A DNA stretch of 64,000 nt, taken from NCBI RefSeq assembly GCF_900108245.1, contig NZ_FNUY01000009.1, forward strand, positions 178,203 to 242,202. Direction: 5' to 3'. Within the stretch, counting starts at the first letter, position 1. Each line of letters begins with the position of its first letter. Source of the DNA: Allobosea lathyri (lineage in GTDB: Bacteria > Pseudomonadota > Alphaproteobacteria > Rhizobiales > Beijerinckiaceae). Shown here in pieces: positions 35,784 through 44,817 of the stretch. The translations under genes and the position numbers were made by a program. The notes beneath the pieces were generated by a model. That model saw nothing but the letters and a program-made list of their open reading frames with translations. It searched no databases and was not told where the DNA came from.

Positions 35784-36248
35784 CTAGATCGCGACCGTCA
35801 ATCCAACCTTGACACGGTCCATCGCTACAAATGTTTTGAATTTCTTCACGTTCGTGTTGTTGAAGAACAGCTGTCTCGTCAGATCCTCGTATGCTGACAT
35901 TGTCGATATGACTATCACGAGGATGAATTCGACATCTCCGGTGACGTAGTAACACTGCTGCACAAATGGGCACTCTAGAAATTGCCGTTTCGCTTCGTCA
36001 ATGTGGCGTATCGTTTCGCTATCAAGCTCGACTTCCACGAACAATGTGATCGGTTTCCCCACGGCCGATGGATCGACAACGGCAGTGTTTCTGGAGATCA
36101 CCCCGCCCTCTTCCATGCGCTTAATGCGTCGTTGGACTGCGGCGGCGGAGAGGTTGACGCGCTCCCCGATCGTTCGCTGAGGCGTTTGATTGTCCTGCTG
36201 GAGAATTTCAAGGATCGCGCGATCGAAGCTGTCGAGATTTGTATTCAT
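35784..36248 (-). CDS. Lrp/AsnC family transcriptional regulator
   Basis: A 154-residue regulator with an amino-terminal helix-turn-helix (RTIGERVNLSAAAVQRRIKR, about 25-44) and a RAM ligand domain (VQQCYYVTGDVEFILVIV). The start at 36248 gives MNTNLDSFDRAILEILQQ, the normal family beginning. It is divergent from the M20 gene at 36364; the shared element copy 4 lies between. AsnC-type regulators control ectoine catabolism in several proteobacteria, and the present gene is the best candidate to act on the six shared elements. A decayed paralogue lies at about 59700-59940. Confidence 0.9.
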   Translation of the reverse strand: MNTNLDSFDRAILEILQQDNQTPQRTIGERVNLSAAAVQRRIKRMEEGGVISRNTAVVDPSAVGKPITLFVEVELDSETIRHIDEAKRQFLECPFVQQCYYVTGDVEFILVIVISTMSAYEDLTRQLFFNNTNVKKFKTFVAMDRVKVGLTVAI

Positions 36249-36260
36249 GGCCCACGCGTT

Positions 36261-36316
36261 ACAAATGTGCATTCAGAGCGCTCAAATAGAGCGCCTTTCT
36301 CTGGTGGATTGCAATA
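36261..36316 (+). promoter_or_regulatory. shared three-part regulatory element, copy 4 (between AsnC and M20 genes)
   Basis: ACAAATGTGC (36261-36270), GAGCGC (36289-36294) and ATTGCAATA (36308-36316). Spacing is the same as in copies 1 and 6, and the sequence GAGCGCCTTTCTC is the same as in copy 6. It lies 12 bases before the AsnC start codon on one side and 47 bases before the GTG at 36364 on the other. Confidence 0.72.
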
Positions 36317-36363
36317 ACGTTTAGCGGATGTCCGATACGGCTTCTAGAATTTGAGAGGGTCTC

Positions 36364-37536
36364 GTGAGCAACGACAGCAAGCTCGATTATTTGGAACTTG
36401 AGCGCGAGATGACCACTTGGCGGCACGAGCTGCACGCCAATCCGGAGTTTGGCTTTGAGGAGCATCGTACCGCCGCCTTCGTGGCTTCGAAGCTGCGCGA
36501 ATTTGGTCTGGACGAGGTTGCCGAGGGCATAGGCGGCACCGGAGTCGTCGGTACCCTCAAACGAGGCACCGGAAATCGTGCTGTTGCCCTTCGAGCGGAT
36601 ATGGATGCGCTGCGCATCCTCGAGGATACGAACCTTTCCTATCAGTCAAAAAAGCCAGGTCTCATGCATGCTTGCGGGCATGACGGGCACACGACAATGT
36701 TGCTCGGAGCCGCGAAATTGCTCGCGGCGGAAGGGGGCTTCGACGGCACGGTCCGGTTTGTTTTTCAGCCCGCGGAGGAATGGGGCAAGGGTGCGCTCGC
36801 AATGCTCGCCGATGGGCTGATGGAGCGCTTCCCATTCGATGAAATCTATGGACTGCACAATGCTGCGGGGATGCCAGTGGGGCAGCTACAGGCGGGCATT
36901 GGCGCGGTCACCTCCGCAGAGGACAATTTCGAGATCACGCTGAAGGGCGTCGGCGGACACTCGTCGAGACCTCAGTCGGGGCGCGAAGTGATGGTGGCGG
37001 TGGGGAGCCTCATCTGCAGCTTGCAAACGATCGTCTCACGGAGGCTTCGCCCTAACGAGACGGCGGTCGTCTCCATTACCGAAGTAATAACCGATGGCAC
37101 TCGGAATGTGCTGCCTGGGCAGGCGCGCATCTTGGGGGATGTTCGCAGTTTTGTGCCGGAAGTGAGCCTTGAGATTGAAAAGCACATGCTCGAGATCGCG
37201 AAGGGCACGGCTCAAACATACGGCCTGTCGGCCGAGCTCTCCTATTTGCGCGAGTTCGTGCCCGTCGTAAACGACGCCGCTCTCGTCGATGAAATGCTGG
37301 CAGCTGCCGGGAGCGTGCTTGGAACCGACAAAGTCCAACTCTCCACGGTACCGGGAACGGGTTCTGAAGATTTTGCCCGCTTCTTAGAGCATGTTCCGGG
37401 AGTGTTCGCCCGCATTGGGAATGGTGACAGCGCTTCTGCTCACAACCCAAAATTTGACTTTGACGACGGGGGCCTCCTGCACGGCGCCAATGTTCATGCT
37501 GCAATCACTCGGAGGCGTCTGGCCGCCCAGTTGTGA
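36364..37536 (+). CDS. M20 family amidohydrolase (M20D, hippurate hydrolase/aminoacylase type)
   Basis: A 390-residue metal-dependent amidohydrolase that cleaves N-acyl amino acids. The di-metal ligands are in MHACGHDGH (Cys104, His106), PAEEW (Glu138-139) and GLHN (His165), with a late histidine in SAHNPKFDF. The GTG start at 36364 has GAGAGGG just upstream. It is divergent from the AsnC regulator and closely related to the product of 60072 (for example DMDALRI, the GGFDGTVRF stretch and EDNFEI). By analogy with the M20-type DoeB2 it could deacylate the ring-opened product of the EutD-like proteins; this is inference. Confidence 0.88.
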   Translation: MSNDSKLDYLELEREMTTWRHELHANPEFGFEEHRTAAFVASKLREFGLDEVAEGIGGTGVVGTLKRGTGNRAVALRADMDALRILEDTNLSYQSKKPGLMHACGHDGHTTMLLGAAKLLAAEGGFDGTVRFVFQPAEEWGKGALAMLADGLMERFPFDEIYGLHNAAGMPVGQLQAGIGAVTSAEDNFEITLKGVGGHSSRPQSGREVMVAVGSLICSLQTIVSRRLRPNETAVVSITEVITDGTRNVLPGQARILGDVRSFVPEVSLEIEKHMLEIAKGTAQTYGLSAELSYLREFVPVVNDAALVDEMLAAAGSVLGTDKVQLSTVPGTGSEDFARFLEHVPGVFARIGNGDSASAHNPKFDFDDGGLLHGANVHAAITRRRLAAQL

Positions 37537-38116
37537 GTTACGCTAGGGAACGTACCGCGCCACGCCAGTTTCGGAATATCGACGGGCCGCGGATGAGCCT
37601 TCCGGTTCGCAATGAGACATGTCGGTCGGCAAGTCCTGACTTCAAGTGCTTTGTGCGAGGGCCGGATAATCATGCCTTCGCTGAAACGAGAATGCGCGAA
37701 ACATAGCTAAGGGGGACGCTGTTTTCAGTTGATCGATAGCTTGTTGCTGGTGGGGCGCCTGGATTAGTCAAGGCCGGAACTTGAGAGATGGCGTGACAGC
37801 CACCCCGAAGCCGCCGCTCGGGCCAGCGACGTTGCCATCTGGCGAGGCTCTCTGAAACAAACGAGGATCCGGGCTTTGCTGAGGTGAAAAGGGGCTCCAG
37901 CCCGCGTCGGGCTGACTTTTAATGTCCGCTCCGCGCTGGCAGACTTCCATCGCCGTAAGCTCGCCCGTGGATTTTGGAATGATTTCTCGGACAGCGGGCA
38001 GGGCGCATCAGGTACGCAATGATACATGCAAAAATGCCAATTGCCTGCGTTCGGCGCCTTTGGCAGACGACACCTCATCACCGGTGGATGCCCGCAAGCG
38101 GAGATCTCGCGAAATA
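37537..38116. other. 580-base stretch without a recognised gene
   Basis: Between the M20 and aminotransferase genes I find short open frames on both strands (for example reverse 37764-38081), but none resembles a known family. Base composition differs from the neighbours. It may be eroded sequence from an earlier insertion. No copy of the shared regulatory element is present. Confidence 0.4.
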
Positions 38117-39325
38117 ATGACCGACACTGCTGAAACAGTTTTGAATATCGATGCTCTTAGGGCCGACACGCCAGGCGTCGCCCACCGAGCTCATTTCAAC
38201 AACGCAGGCGCTGCGCTTATTGCAAAGCCGGTTTTGGCGGCCGTGCAGAACTATCTTGTTCGGGAGTCCGAGATCGGCGGCTATGAGGCCGCCGCCGAGC
38301 ATTACGATGAGCTGAACGCAGTATACGGCTCGGTCGCGCGCTTGATCGGCGCTCGGCCTGACGAGATCTCGATTGCCGAGAACGCGACCATCGCCTGGCA
38401 GCGCGCATTCTATGCAATGCAGTTTCGATCAGGCGACCGGATTCTCACCGCCAATGCCGAATTTGCGGCGAACTATATCGCGTTCTTGCAAGTTGCCGAG
38501 CGCACGGGGGCCTCGATCGAGGTCGTGCCAAATGACGAAGCAGGCGCGCTCGACCCATCGGCGCTTGAAGCCATGCTCGACGAGAGGGTTCGGCTGATAG
38601 CGGTCACCTGGATTCCCACCAATGGGGGGCTAGTCAACCCCGCGGAGGAAGTTGGCAGGATTGCCCGCAAGTATGGCATTCCCTTCCTCCTCGATGCTTG
38701 CCAAGCCGTCGGTCAGATGCCGATCGACGTGGAAGCTCTCAATTGCGACATGCTCACGGCCACCGGTCGGAAATATCTCCGCGCGCCTCGGGGTACGGGA
38801 TTTCTCTACATCCGCAAGGCGGTCCTCGACCGCACTGAACCGGCCATGCTCGACCTCTTCGGTGCAACGATGACCGGGCCGAGTACCTACAGGTTAAGGC
38901 CGGATGCCAGGCGCTTCGAGACGTGGGAGACAAATTATTCGACCCGTATGGGCTTGAACGCGGCCGTCGAATACGCCCTGGCGGTTGGGTTGCAGGCAAT
39001 CGAGGGGCGCTGCGCAGAGTTGACCAACACGTTGCGGAGTGAACTGGCGGAGATCCAGGGCATTCGCTTGCACGATCTCGGCCGACGCCGGGCCGCAATT
39101 CTATCGCTGACAGTCGATGGAGTGGAGGCCGCAGAAGTGATGCGGAGGCTTACTGCGATGGGGATCAACGTGTCTGTATCGCCGCCCACCAGCACGCCCA
39201 TCGACGCCGCAGCCCGACAGCTCCCCCCCGTCGTTCGAGTTTCGCCGCATTATTACAACTCAAATGACGAGATAGAGCGTGTGGCATCCGCCATCCGCAC
39301 CATTGCCAAGGCGCGAGGGAGTTGA
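38117..39325 (+). CDS. aminotransferase class V-fold PLP-dependent enzyme
   Basis: A 402-residue PLP enzyme of the class V (NifS/isopenicillin N epimerase-like) group. It starts near the ATG at 38117 with the family opening HFNNAGAALIAKPVL. Asp193 in LLDACQAVGQ contacts the PLP ring and Lys219 in ATGRKYLRAPRG forms the Schiff base, with RGTGFLYIRK following. The open frame upstream to 37922 is not family-like. It precedes the second EutD-like M24 gene by 44 bases, so the two probably share a transcript. It could transaminate, deaminate or epimerise an amino acid released by the hydrolases. Confidence 0.87.
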   Translation: MTDTAETVLNIDALRADTPGVAHRAHFNNAGAALIAKPVLAAVQNYLVRESEIGGYEAAAEHYDELNAVYGSVARLIGARPDEISIAENATIAWQRAFYAMQFRSGDRILTANAEFAANYIAFLQVAERTGASIEVVPNDEAGALDPSALEAMLDERVRLIAVTWIPTNGGLVNPAEEVGRIARKYGIPFLLDACQAVGQMPIDVEALNCDMLTATGRKYLRAPRGTGFLYIRKAVLDRTEPAMLDLFGATMTGPSTYRLRPDARRFETWETNYSTRMGLNAAVEYALAVGLQAIEGRCAELTNTLRSELAEIQGIRLHDLGRRRAAILSLTVDGVEAAEVMRRLTAMGINVSVSPPTSTPIDAAARQLPPVVRVSPHYYNSNDEIERVASAIRTIAKARGS

Positions 39326-39369
39326 CTCGCCTGCGCCAACGACGCCCCAAACTCACGAGGACCTTTCTT

Positions 39370-40509
39370 ATGGCACAGTTCGCATCCCCATTTCCGCTGG
39401 AGGATTTCCACGACCGGCTTCGGCGCGTTCAGGAAGTTTTGCGGGCTCGAAACGTAGACTGGGCCATCTTGGACGAGCCAGAGACCATGGGCTGGTTGTC
39501 AGGCTACGTTACTAGCGAGAATTTGTGGCGCGCCGTAATCGTCCCGGTCAGCGGGCAGCCGTTTCTCTTGCTGAGAAGCCTTGATGCGGCGCCCGCTCGT
39601 CAGCGGACCTGGGTAGATCGGATCGTGACCTTTCTCGATTGGGAGGACCCTATCGAGGTTTTGGTCAAGCACTTTCCGGCGGGCGAGAACCGCAAGGTCC
39701 GCATTGGGATCGAATTCCAGTCGAACTCGATGACACAAGCGCGTGTGCTGGCTCTTAAGCACAACCTTTCGGACGCCGGGTTCGTGGATCTGGAGCGGTC
39801 GACGTGGGATCTGCGGAGGATCAAGTCGGCGCACGAGATTGCCCATATGCGGAGAGGTTCGCAAATTCTCGACGAGGTGGTGAGCGAGGTCGTCGCTGCA
39901 ATCCGTCCTGGCATCAAGCAAAGGGAGATCGCCGCGATCGCGGCGGCAGCCTATTACCGGTTAGGCTTCGACGACGGTTTTATCGGGCACATCAGCGCGA
40001 GCACCGGTTGGGATTCGCTGCACGGGTCCATGACCGATGAGCCACTTGGAGACGGTCAGGTTGTACATATCGAGCTCCTGCCACGGTTCAAAAACTACAC
40101 CGTGCGAATTATGCGATCCGTGGTTGTTGGAGCGGCCACCGACGAACAAAAGGACGTATTTGCCCAACTGTGCGAGCTTCAGGACCAGCAGTTGGCGGCA
40201 ATGAAGCCCGGAGCCCTTGCAAGTGATGTCGACGCCATTATGCGCGTCGGGGCACTGCAAAAAAACTTACGGCCTAGCTACGACAACATCACGGGCTACA
40301 CGTTGGGATACAACTCCTCCATGTCCCAGCGCCTGAGCGACTTGCACCGAAATTTCTCGCCGACGTCCTCGTGGCCCGTCGAAAGAGACATGGTGTTCCA
40401 CATGTATACTTCGGCGGGCGGACTGGCGGTGAGTGAAACGGTGCTCGTCACCGACGGTGGTGGCGAGCGGCTCACGCAAACCCCGCGGGTGATCTTCGAG
40501 GCCAAATAG
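39370..40509 (+). CDS. M24 (creatinase/EutD-like) family hydrolase, metal ligands lost
   Basis: A 379-residue paralogue of the proteins encoded at 33447 and 43621, and the most diverged of the three. It keeps Glu235 in VVHIEL, has TVRIMRS where an aspartate metal ligand is expected, ITGYTLGY in place of the GHG histidine site, and FHMYTSAGG in place of the EP site. The ATG at 39370 follows a GAGG at 39357-39360; the frame opens earlier at 39322 but overlaps the aminotransferase stop. It lies between the aminotransferase and malonyl-CoA genes. A metal-independent amidine or amide hydrolase role is likely; the substrate is unknown. Confidence 0.82.
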   Translation: MAQFASPFPLEDFHDRLRRVQEVLRARNVDWAILDEPETMGWLSGYVTSENLWRAVIVPVSGQPFLLLRSLDAAPARQRTWVDRIVTFLDWEDPIEVLVKHFPAGENRKVRIGIEFQSNSMTQARVLALKHNLSDAGFVDLERSTWDLRRIKSAHEIAHMRRGSQILDEVVSEVVAAIRPGIKQREIAAIAAAAYYRLGFDDGFIGHISASTGWDSLHGSMTDEPLGDGQVVHIELLPRFKNYTVRIMRSVVVGAATDEQKDVFAQLCELQDQQLAAMKPGALASDVDAIMRVGALQKNLRPSYDNITGYTLGYNSSMSQRLSDLHRNFSPTSSWPVERDMVFHMYTSAGGLAVSETVLVTDGGGERLTQTPRVIFEAK

Positions 40510-40581
40510 CACGGACTGGAGCGACGCCTTCGATAGGCCAACTCGCGCGAACGTCTGATCCCAGGGACCTCGAGGGCTCGA

Positions 40582-41940
40582 ATGGACATCTCGTTTCTCA
40601 GCGAACTTCTGACAAGCGTGACCGATCGAGGGCGCGCCCTGATCGGTTTTGACCGAGATGTCGGTCAACGCGGACGTCCCTTGGATCGACTTTGCGAGGA
40701 TTTGCTCTCCGGGCGGGGCGAGGCCTCCGGAATGGCCTTGGCGCAGGCGGTGCTTAGCCTGTGGGAGCGGCTCGACAAACCCGGCCGGCTCGCCTTCTTC
40801 AATCTTCTCCAGAACCGGTTTGGCCCGGACCACGCGCTCCTTGACAAGGCCATCGAGGCCTATCGTGCGAAGCCCCAGGCTGCGGCGATCTCGGTGTTGC
40901 ACCATGCCGCCGAGCCTCGCCGACAGGAGCTGCTTCGCCGCCTCAATCTGGCGCCCGACGGCACGCCCGTGCTTGTGCGAATGCGTCAAGCGTTGTTCGA
41001 GGCGATCGAGACGCAAGGCGATCTCAAGGCGATCGATGACGACTTCCGCCATCTTTTCGGCTCCTGGTTTAATCGTGGCTTCCTGGTGCTCCGTCGCATC
41101 GACTGGCGCTCGCCGGCGAACGTGCTGGAGAAGATCATCCGCTACGAGGCGGTGCATGAGATCCAGGGCTGGGACGATCTCCGACGCCGCCTGGAGCCGG
41201 TGGATCGGCGCTGCTTCGCGTTCTTCCATCCCCAACTCGTCGACGACCCGCTGATCTTCGTCGAGGTTGCGTTGACCAGCGACATCCCGCGCAGCATTGG
41301 CGAGGTCCTGAGCTCCGAGCGCAACGTGCTGCCGGCGCATGAGGCGACAACGGCGGTCTTCTACTCAATCTCGAACTGTCAGGAGGGCCTGCGCGGCATC
41401 TCCTTCGGCAACTTCCTGATAAAGCAAGTCGCCGAGGATCTACGACGCGAGCTGCCGGGACTGACCACCTTCGTCACGCTCTCGCCGGTGCCGGGCTTCG
41501 CGAGGTGGCTCGCGGGCATCGCGGCTGAGCCCGGCGATCTCGCCCTGACAGCCGAGGAACGCGCTGAGCTCGCCCGCCCGGCCGGCGATACGATCTCGCT
41601 CGATGATGCCGCGAAAGCAAGGCGCGACAAGCTTCTCGGCCAAATGACGGCGGAATACATGCTGCGGGCCCGGACGGCGTCGGGACGGGTCATCGATCCC
41701 GTCGCGCGGTTCCACCTCGGCAACGGCGCGCGTCTGGAGCGCATAAATGTCGGCGGCAACCTCTCGGCGCGGGGGCTACGCGAGTCCCACGGCGTGATGG
41801 TGAACTACCGCTACGACCTCAACGATATCGAGGCCAACCACGAGGCTTTCGCCACTCGGAACACGGTCGTGGCGTCGTCAGGCGTGCGCAAGCTCCTCCG
41901 GACGTCGGGCAACGGTCAAAAGGATCGAGACCATGGGTAA
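40582..41940 (+). CDS. malonyl-CoA decarboxylase
   Basis: A 452-residue enzyme converting malonyl-CoA to acetyl-CoA and CO2. The family core is clear: helical amino domain with PGRLAFFNLLQNRFGPD, then GWDDLRRRLEPVDRRCFAFF, ISNCQEGLRGISFGNFLIKQ at about 263-282 and the active-site FHLGNGARLERIN at 377-389. Length matches bacterial enzymes (MatA/MCD). Its end overlaps the start of the malonyl-CoA synthetase gene by eight bases, making a malonate-degradation pair. It is 72 bases downstream of a EutD-like M24 gene. Confidence 0.92.
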   Translation: MDISFLSELLTSVTDRGRALIGFDRDVGQRGRPLDRLCEDLLSGRGEASGMALAQAVLSLWERLDKPGRLAFFNLLQNRFGPDHALLDKAIEAYRAKPQAAAISVLHHAAEPRRQELLRRLNLAPDGTPVLVRMRQALFEAIETQGDLKAIDDDFRHLFGSWFNRGFLVLRRIDWRSPANVLEKIIRYEAVHEIQGWDDLRRRLEPVDRRCFAFFHPQLVDDPLIFVEVALTSDIPRSIGEVLSSERNVLPAHEATTAVFYSISNCQEGLRGISFGNFLIKQVAEDLRRELPGLTTFVTLSPVPGFARWLAGIAAEPGDLALTAEERAELARPAGDTISLDDAAKARRDKLLGQMTAEYMLRARTASGRVIDPVARFHLGNGARLERINVGGNLSARGLRESHGVMVNYRYDLNDIEANHEAFATRNTVVASSGVRKLLRTSGNGQKDRDHG

Positions 41941-43456
41941 TCACTTCTTCGATCTGGTCCGCACGCGTATGCTTGGGATGGATGCGCCATTCGCGCTGCT
42001 CGGCGACGGCTCGCGTCGGACCTACGGTGATGTCTTGGACGAGTCGGGCCGCTTTGCGAGCGCGCTAGTCGGGTTGGGTGTGAAGCCGGGCGACCGCGTC
42101 GCCGTCCAGGTCGAGAAGAGCTTCGACGCGCTGATGCTCTATCTAGGCACGGTGCGGGCCGGCGCCGTCTTCCTGCCGCTCAACACCGCCTATACCCCCG
42201 CCGAGATCGAATACTTCCTCGGGGATGCCGAGCCGGACGTCTTCGTCTGCGATCCCGCGCGTGCCGTGGCATTGCTTCCCTACGCCGAGAAGGCGGGCGC
42301 GAAGTTGGAGACCCTGGATTCCGACCGGGGGGGTAGCCTAGTCTACAAAGCGGATGCCGCCGTCGCGAGCTTCGAGGATGTACCGCGGGGGCCCGACGAT
42401 CTCGCCGCGATCCTCTACACCTCCGGCACGACCGGCCGCTCCAAGGGCGCGATGCTGAGCCATGACAACCTTGCGTCCAATGCGCTGGCGTTGGTCGAGT
42501 ACTGGCGCTTCGGTAACAGGGACGTGCTGCTGCACGCCCTGCCGATCTTTCATACGCACGGTCTCTTCGTGGCGACGAATGTCGTGCTTTTCGCCGGGGC
42601 GTCGATGATCCTGCTGCCAAAATTTGATCCCGAGCAGGTCTTCAAGGATCTGCCCCAGGCGACTTGCATGATGGGCGTTCCAACCTTCTATGTTCGCCTG
42701 CTTCAGGATGCCCGCCTGACGAAGGAGGCGACGAACCACATGCGCCTCTTCGTGTCCGGCTCGGCGCCGCTCTTGGCCGAGACGCATCGCGAATGGCGCG
42801 AGCGCACCGGCCACGCCATCCTCGAGCGCTACGGTATGACCGAGACCAACATGAACACCTCGAACCCCTATGAGGGCGAGCGCGTCGCCGGCACTGTGGG
42901 CCTGCCGCTGCCAGGTGTGTCAGTCCGCGTCGTGGAGCCCGAGACGGGCAAAGCGCTCGAGGCGGAGGAGATTGGCATGATCGAGATCATTGGCCCCAAC
43001 GTCTTCAAGGGCTATTGGCGCAATCCCGAGAAGACCAAGGCTGAATTCCGACCAGATGGGTTCTTCATCACCGGCGACCTCGGCAAGATCGATGCACAAG
43101 GCTATGTCCACATCGTCGGGCGCGGCAAGGACCTGATCATCACCGGCGGCTACAACGTTTATCCGAAGGAAGTCGAGACCGAGATTGACGAGATGCAAGG
43201 CGTGATCGAGAGCGCCGTGATCGGCGTGCCGCATCCCGATTTCGGCGAGGGCGTCACGGCCGTCGTGGTGGTCAAGCCCGGCGCGACGATCACGGCCGCG
43301 TCGATCGCCAAAACGCTGGAGCACCGCCTGGCCAAGTTCAAGCTGCCCAAGCAGGTCTTCATCGTCGACGACCTGCCGCGCAACACCATGGGAAAGGTCC
43401 AGAAGAACGTGCTGCGCGAGCAGTATAAGGACATCTATGCTGGGCAGCCCAGATAG
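41933..43456 (+). CDS. matB: malonyl-CoA synthetase
   Basis: A 507-residue AMP-forming acyl-CoA ligase that activates malonate with ATP and CoA. The adenylation motif YTSGTTGRSKGAMLSHDNL, the ERYGMTETNMNTSNPYEGER segment typical of MatB, and GRGKDLIITGGYNVYPKEVE are present, with the catalytic lysine in PRNTMGKVQKNVL. It overlaps the decarboxylase gene by eight bases. Together they take malonate to acetyl-CoA. No malonate carrier gene is adjacent, so malonate may arise inside the cell from another reaction of the island. Confidence 0.92.
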   Translation: MGNHFFDLVRTRMLGMDAPFALLGDGSRRTYGDVLDESGRFASALVGLGVKPGDRVAVQVEKSFDALMLYLGTVRAGAVFLPLNTAYTPAEIEYFLGDAEPDVFVCDPARAVALLPYAEKAGAKLETLDSDRGGSLVYKADAAVASFEDVPRGPDDLAAILYTSGTTGRSKGAMLSHDNLASNALALVEYWRFGNRDVLLHALPIFHTHGLFVATNVVLFAGASMILLPKFDPEQVFKDLPQATCMMGVPTFYVRLLQDARLTKEATNHMRLFVSGSAPLLAETHREWRERTGHAILERYGMTETNMNTSNPYEGERVAGTVGLPLPGVSVRVVEPETGKALEAEEIGMIEIIGPNVFKGYWRNPEKTKAEFRPDGFFITGDLGKIDAQGYVHIVGRGKDLIITGGYNVYPKEVETEIDEMQGVIESAVIGVPHPDFGEGVTAVVVVKPGATITAASIAKTLEHRLAKFKLPKQVFIVDDLPRNTMGKVQKNVLREQYKDIYAGQPR

Positions 43457-43501
43457 GCGCCGCCACAGGCGAGCAGCTGCAACAAGCGGCACGTCCATGA
43501 A

Positions 43502-43535
43502 ACAAAATTGCAAATTATTCCGCCTAATAGAGCGC
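43502..43535 (+). promoter_or_regulatory. shared regulatory element, copy 5 (upstream of M24 gene at 43621)
   Basis: ACAAAATTGC at 43502-43511 and GAGCGC at 43530-43535, offset 28. The first two boxes match the consensus perfectly; the third box is not recognisable. It lies in an AT-rich intergenic region about 85 bases before the ATG at 43621. Confidence 0.62.
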
Positions 43536-43620
43536 AATTATAGCGTTACCCATTTAGGATATGAGGCCAAGCCACCTGTGAATGAGGGCATCATTTCATA
43601 AGACTGGGGAGGTCCTGAGA

Positions 43621-44760
43621 ATGGCTCAAATGGAGCTCAAATTTTCGCGCGCCGAGTTCGAGCGAAGATTGCGTATCTGCGCCGAAATCATGCTTGCCGA
43701 AAACCTAGATCTGATGGTGCTCGACGAAATTGAATCTATGCTATGGACAAGTGGATTTGGCATTTCCCAGACGCTGTGGCGTTGCGTTGTCATTCCTCGT
43801 GATGGTGATCCATTCTTGGTCGTCCGATGCTTAGACGAAGTTCCGGCGCTCGAACGGACGCATTTTTCTGAGATCATCGGCTTTCGTGACTGGGACGATC
43901 CGATTTCGGTACTTGGCGGCGAACTGCGTAAACGCAAGCTCGACACAGCGGCAGTCGGTATCGAGTTTGATTCACAATCGATGTCGCCGCGCCGACTGGA
44001 AGACCTGCGAAAGGAGCTTCCGGGCGCAACGTTCGTCGACCTGGGGGACCGATTCTGGCGCGAGCGAGCTGTCAAGTCCGGCGAGGAAATTCAATACCAT
44101 CGACAAGCTGCGTCAATATGCGATCAGGCCTTGGCCCACGGAGTTGCCGTGGTGCGCGTGGGCGCCCGTCAACGGGACGTCGTAGCTGCGGCCTCCCAAA
44201 CCTTTATGGAGCTGGGGGCCGATCAAGGGTTCGTCGGGCTCGTGACTTCGGGCGTCGGTTGGGGAGCGCTGCATGGCAATGAGCATAGCAACCCCATCGA
44301 ACCTGGGTCGATCGTCCATATCGAACTTGTTCCATCGGTGAATGGATACAGTTCCCGGATCATGCGATCCGTCTCGGTTGGAGACCCAACGCCGCGTCAA
44401 CTCGACGTAATGTCACAGATGATCGCCATCCAGGACAAGCAGCTATCCGAAATGGGCCCCGGAGTCGAAGCAAAGGTGATCGACGCGTTGGCACGGGAGC
44501 CGATGATCAAAACGGGGCTGCGACCAAGATATGATAATATCACGGGTTACACGCTAGGTTGCTTCCCCAACACCACTCAAAAAGTGAGCGAGTTCGTCCA
44601 CAACTTCACTCCTGTGGCTGAATGGAAGCTGAAGGAGGGGATGACTTTGCATATGTATCTATCCGCGGAGGGATTGGCCATCAGCGAATCCATTGTGGTT
44701 CGAGGCGGTGGCATCGAGCGTCTCACTCAGACGGAGCGCAAACTGTTCGTCGCAAGCTAG
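43621..44760 (+). CDS. M24 (creatinase/EutD-like) family hydrolase, metal ligands lost
   Basis: A 379-residue paralogue, very close to the product of 33447 over its full length (same GWGALHGNEH and ITGYTLGC motifs). Glu235 in VHIEL is kept, while the second aspartate position is arginine in YSSRIMRS, and the GHG and EP metal sites are absent. The ATG at 43621 is preceded by a GGGGAGG-like site; an upstream start at 43582 is less likely. It is preceded by copy 5 of the shared element and followed by an MFS transporter gene. Likely a ring-opening or amidino hydrolase; the exact substrate is unknown. Confidence 0.82.
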   Translation: MAQMELKFSRAEFERRLRICAEIMLAENLDLMVLDEIESMLWTSGFGISQTLWRCVVIPRDGDPFLVVRCLDEVPALERTHFSEIIGFRDWDDPISVLGGELRKRKLDTAAVGIEFDSQSMSPRRLEDLRKELPGATFVDLGDRFWRERAVKSGEEIQYHRQAASICDQALAHGVAVVRVGARQRDVVAAASQTFMELGADQGFVGLVTSGVGWGALHGNEHSNPIEPGSIVHIELVPSVNGYSSRIMRSVSVGDPTPRQLDVMSQMIAIQDKQLSEMGPGVEAKVIDALAREPMIKTGLRPRYDNITGYTLGCFPNTTQKVSEFVHNFTPVAEWKLKEGMTLHMYLSAEGLAISESIVVRGGGIERLTQTERKLFVAS

Positions 44761-44817
44761 CGTGCTGGTGTTGATCGCCTCGTTTAGCCGGTTTGCGTTG
44801 ACCACCCGGGGGCCGTC

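Noticed and set aside
37764..38081. Reverse open frame of 105 codons in the gap before the aminotransferase
   Set aside because: No recognisable family, low-complexity composition and no ribosome-binding site.
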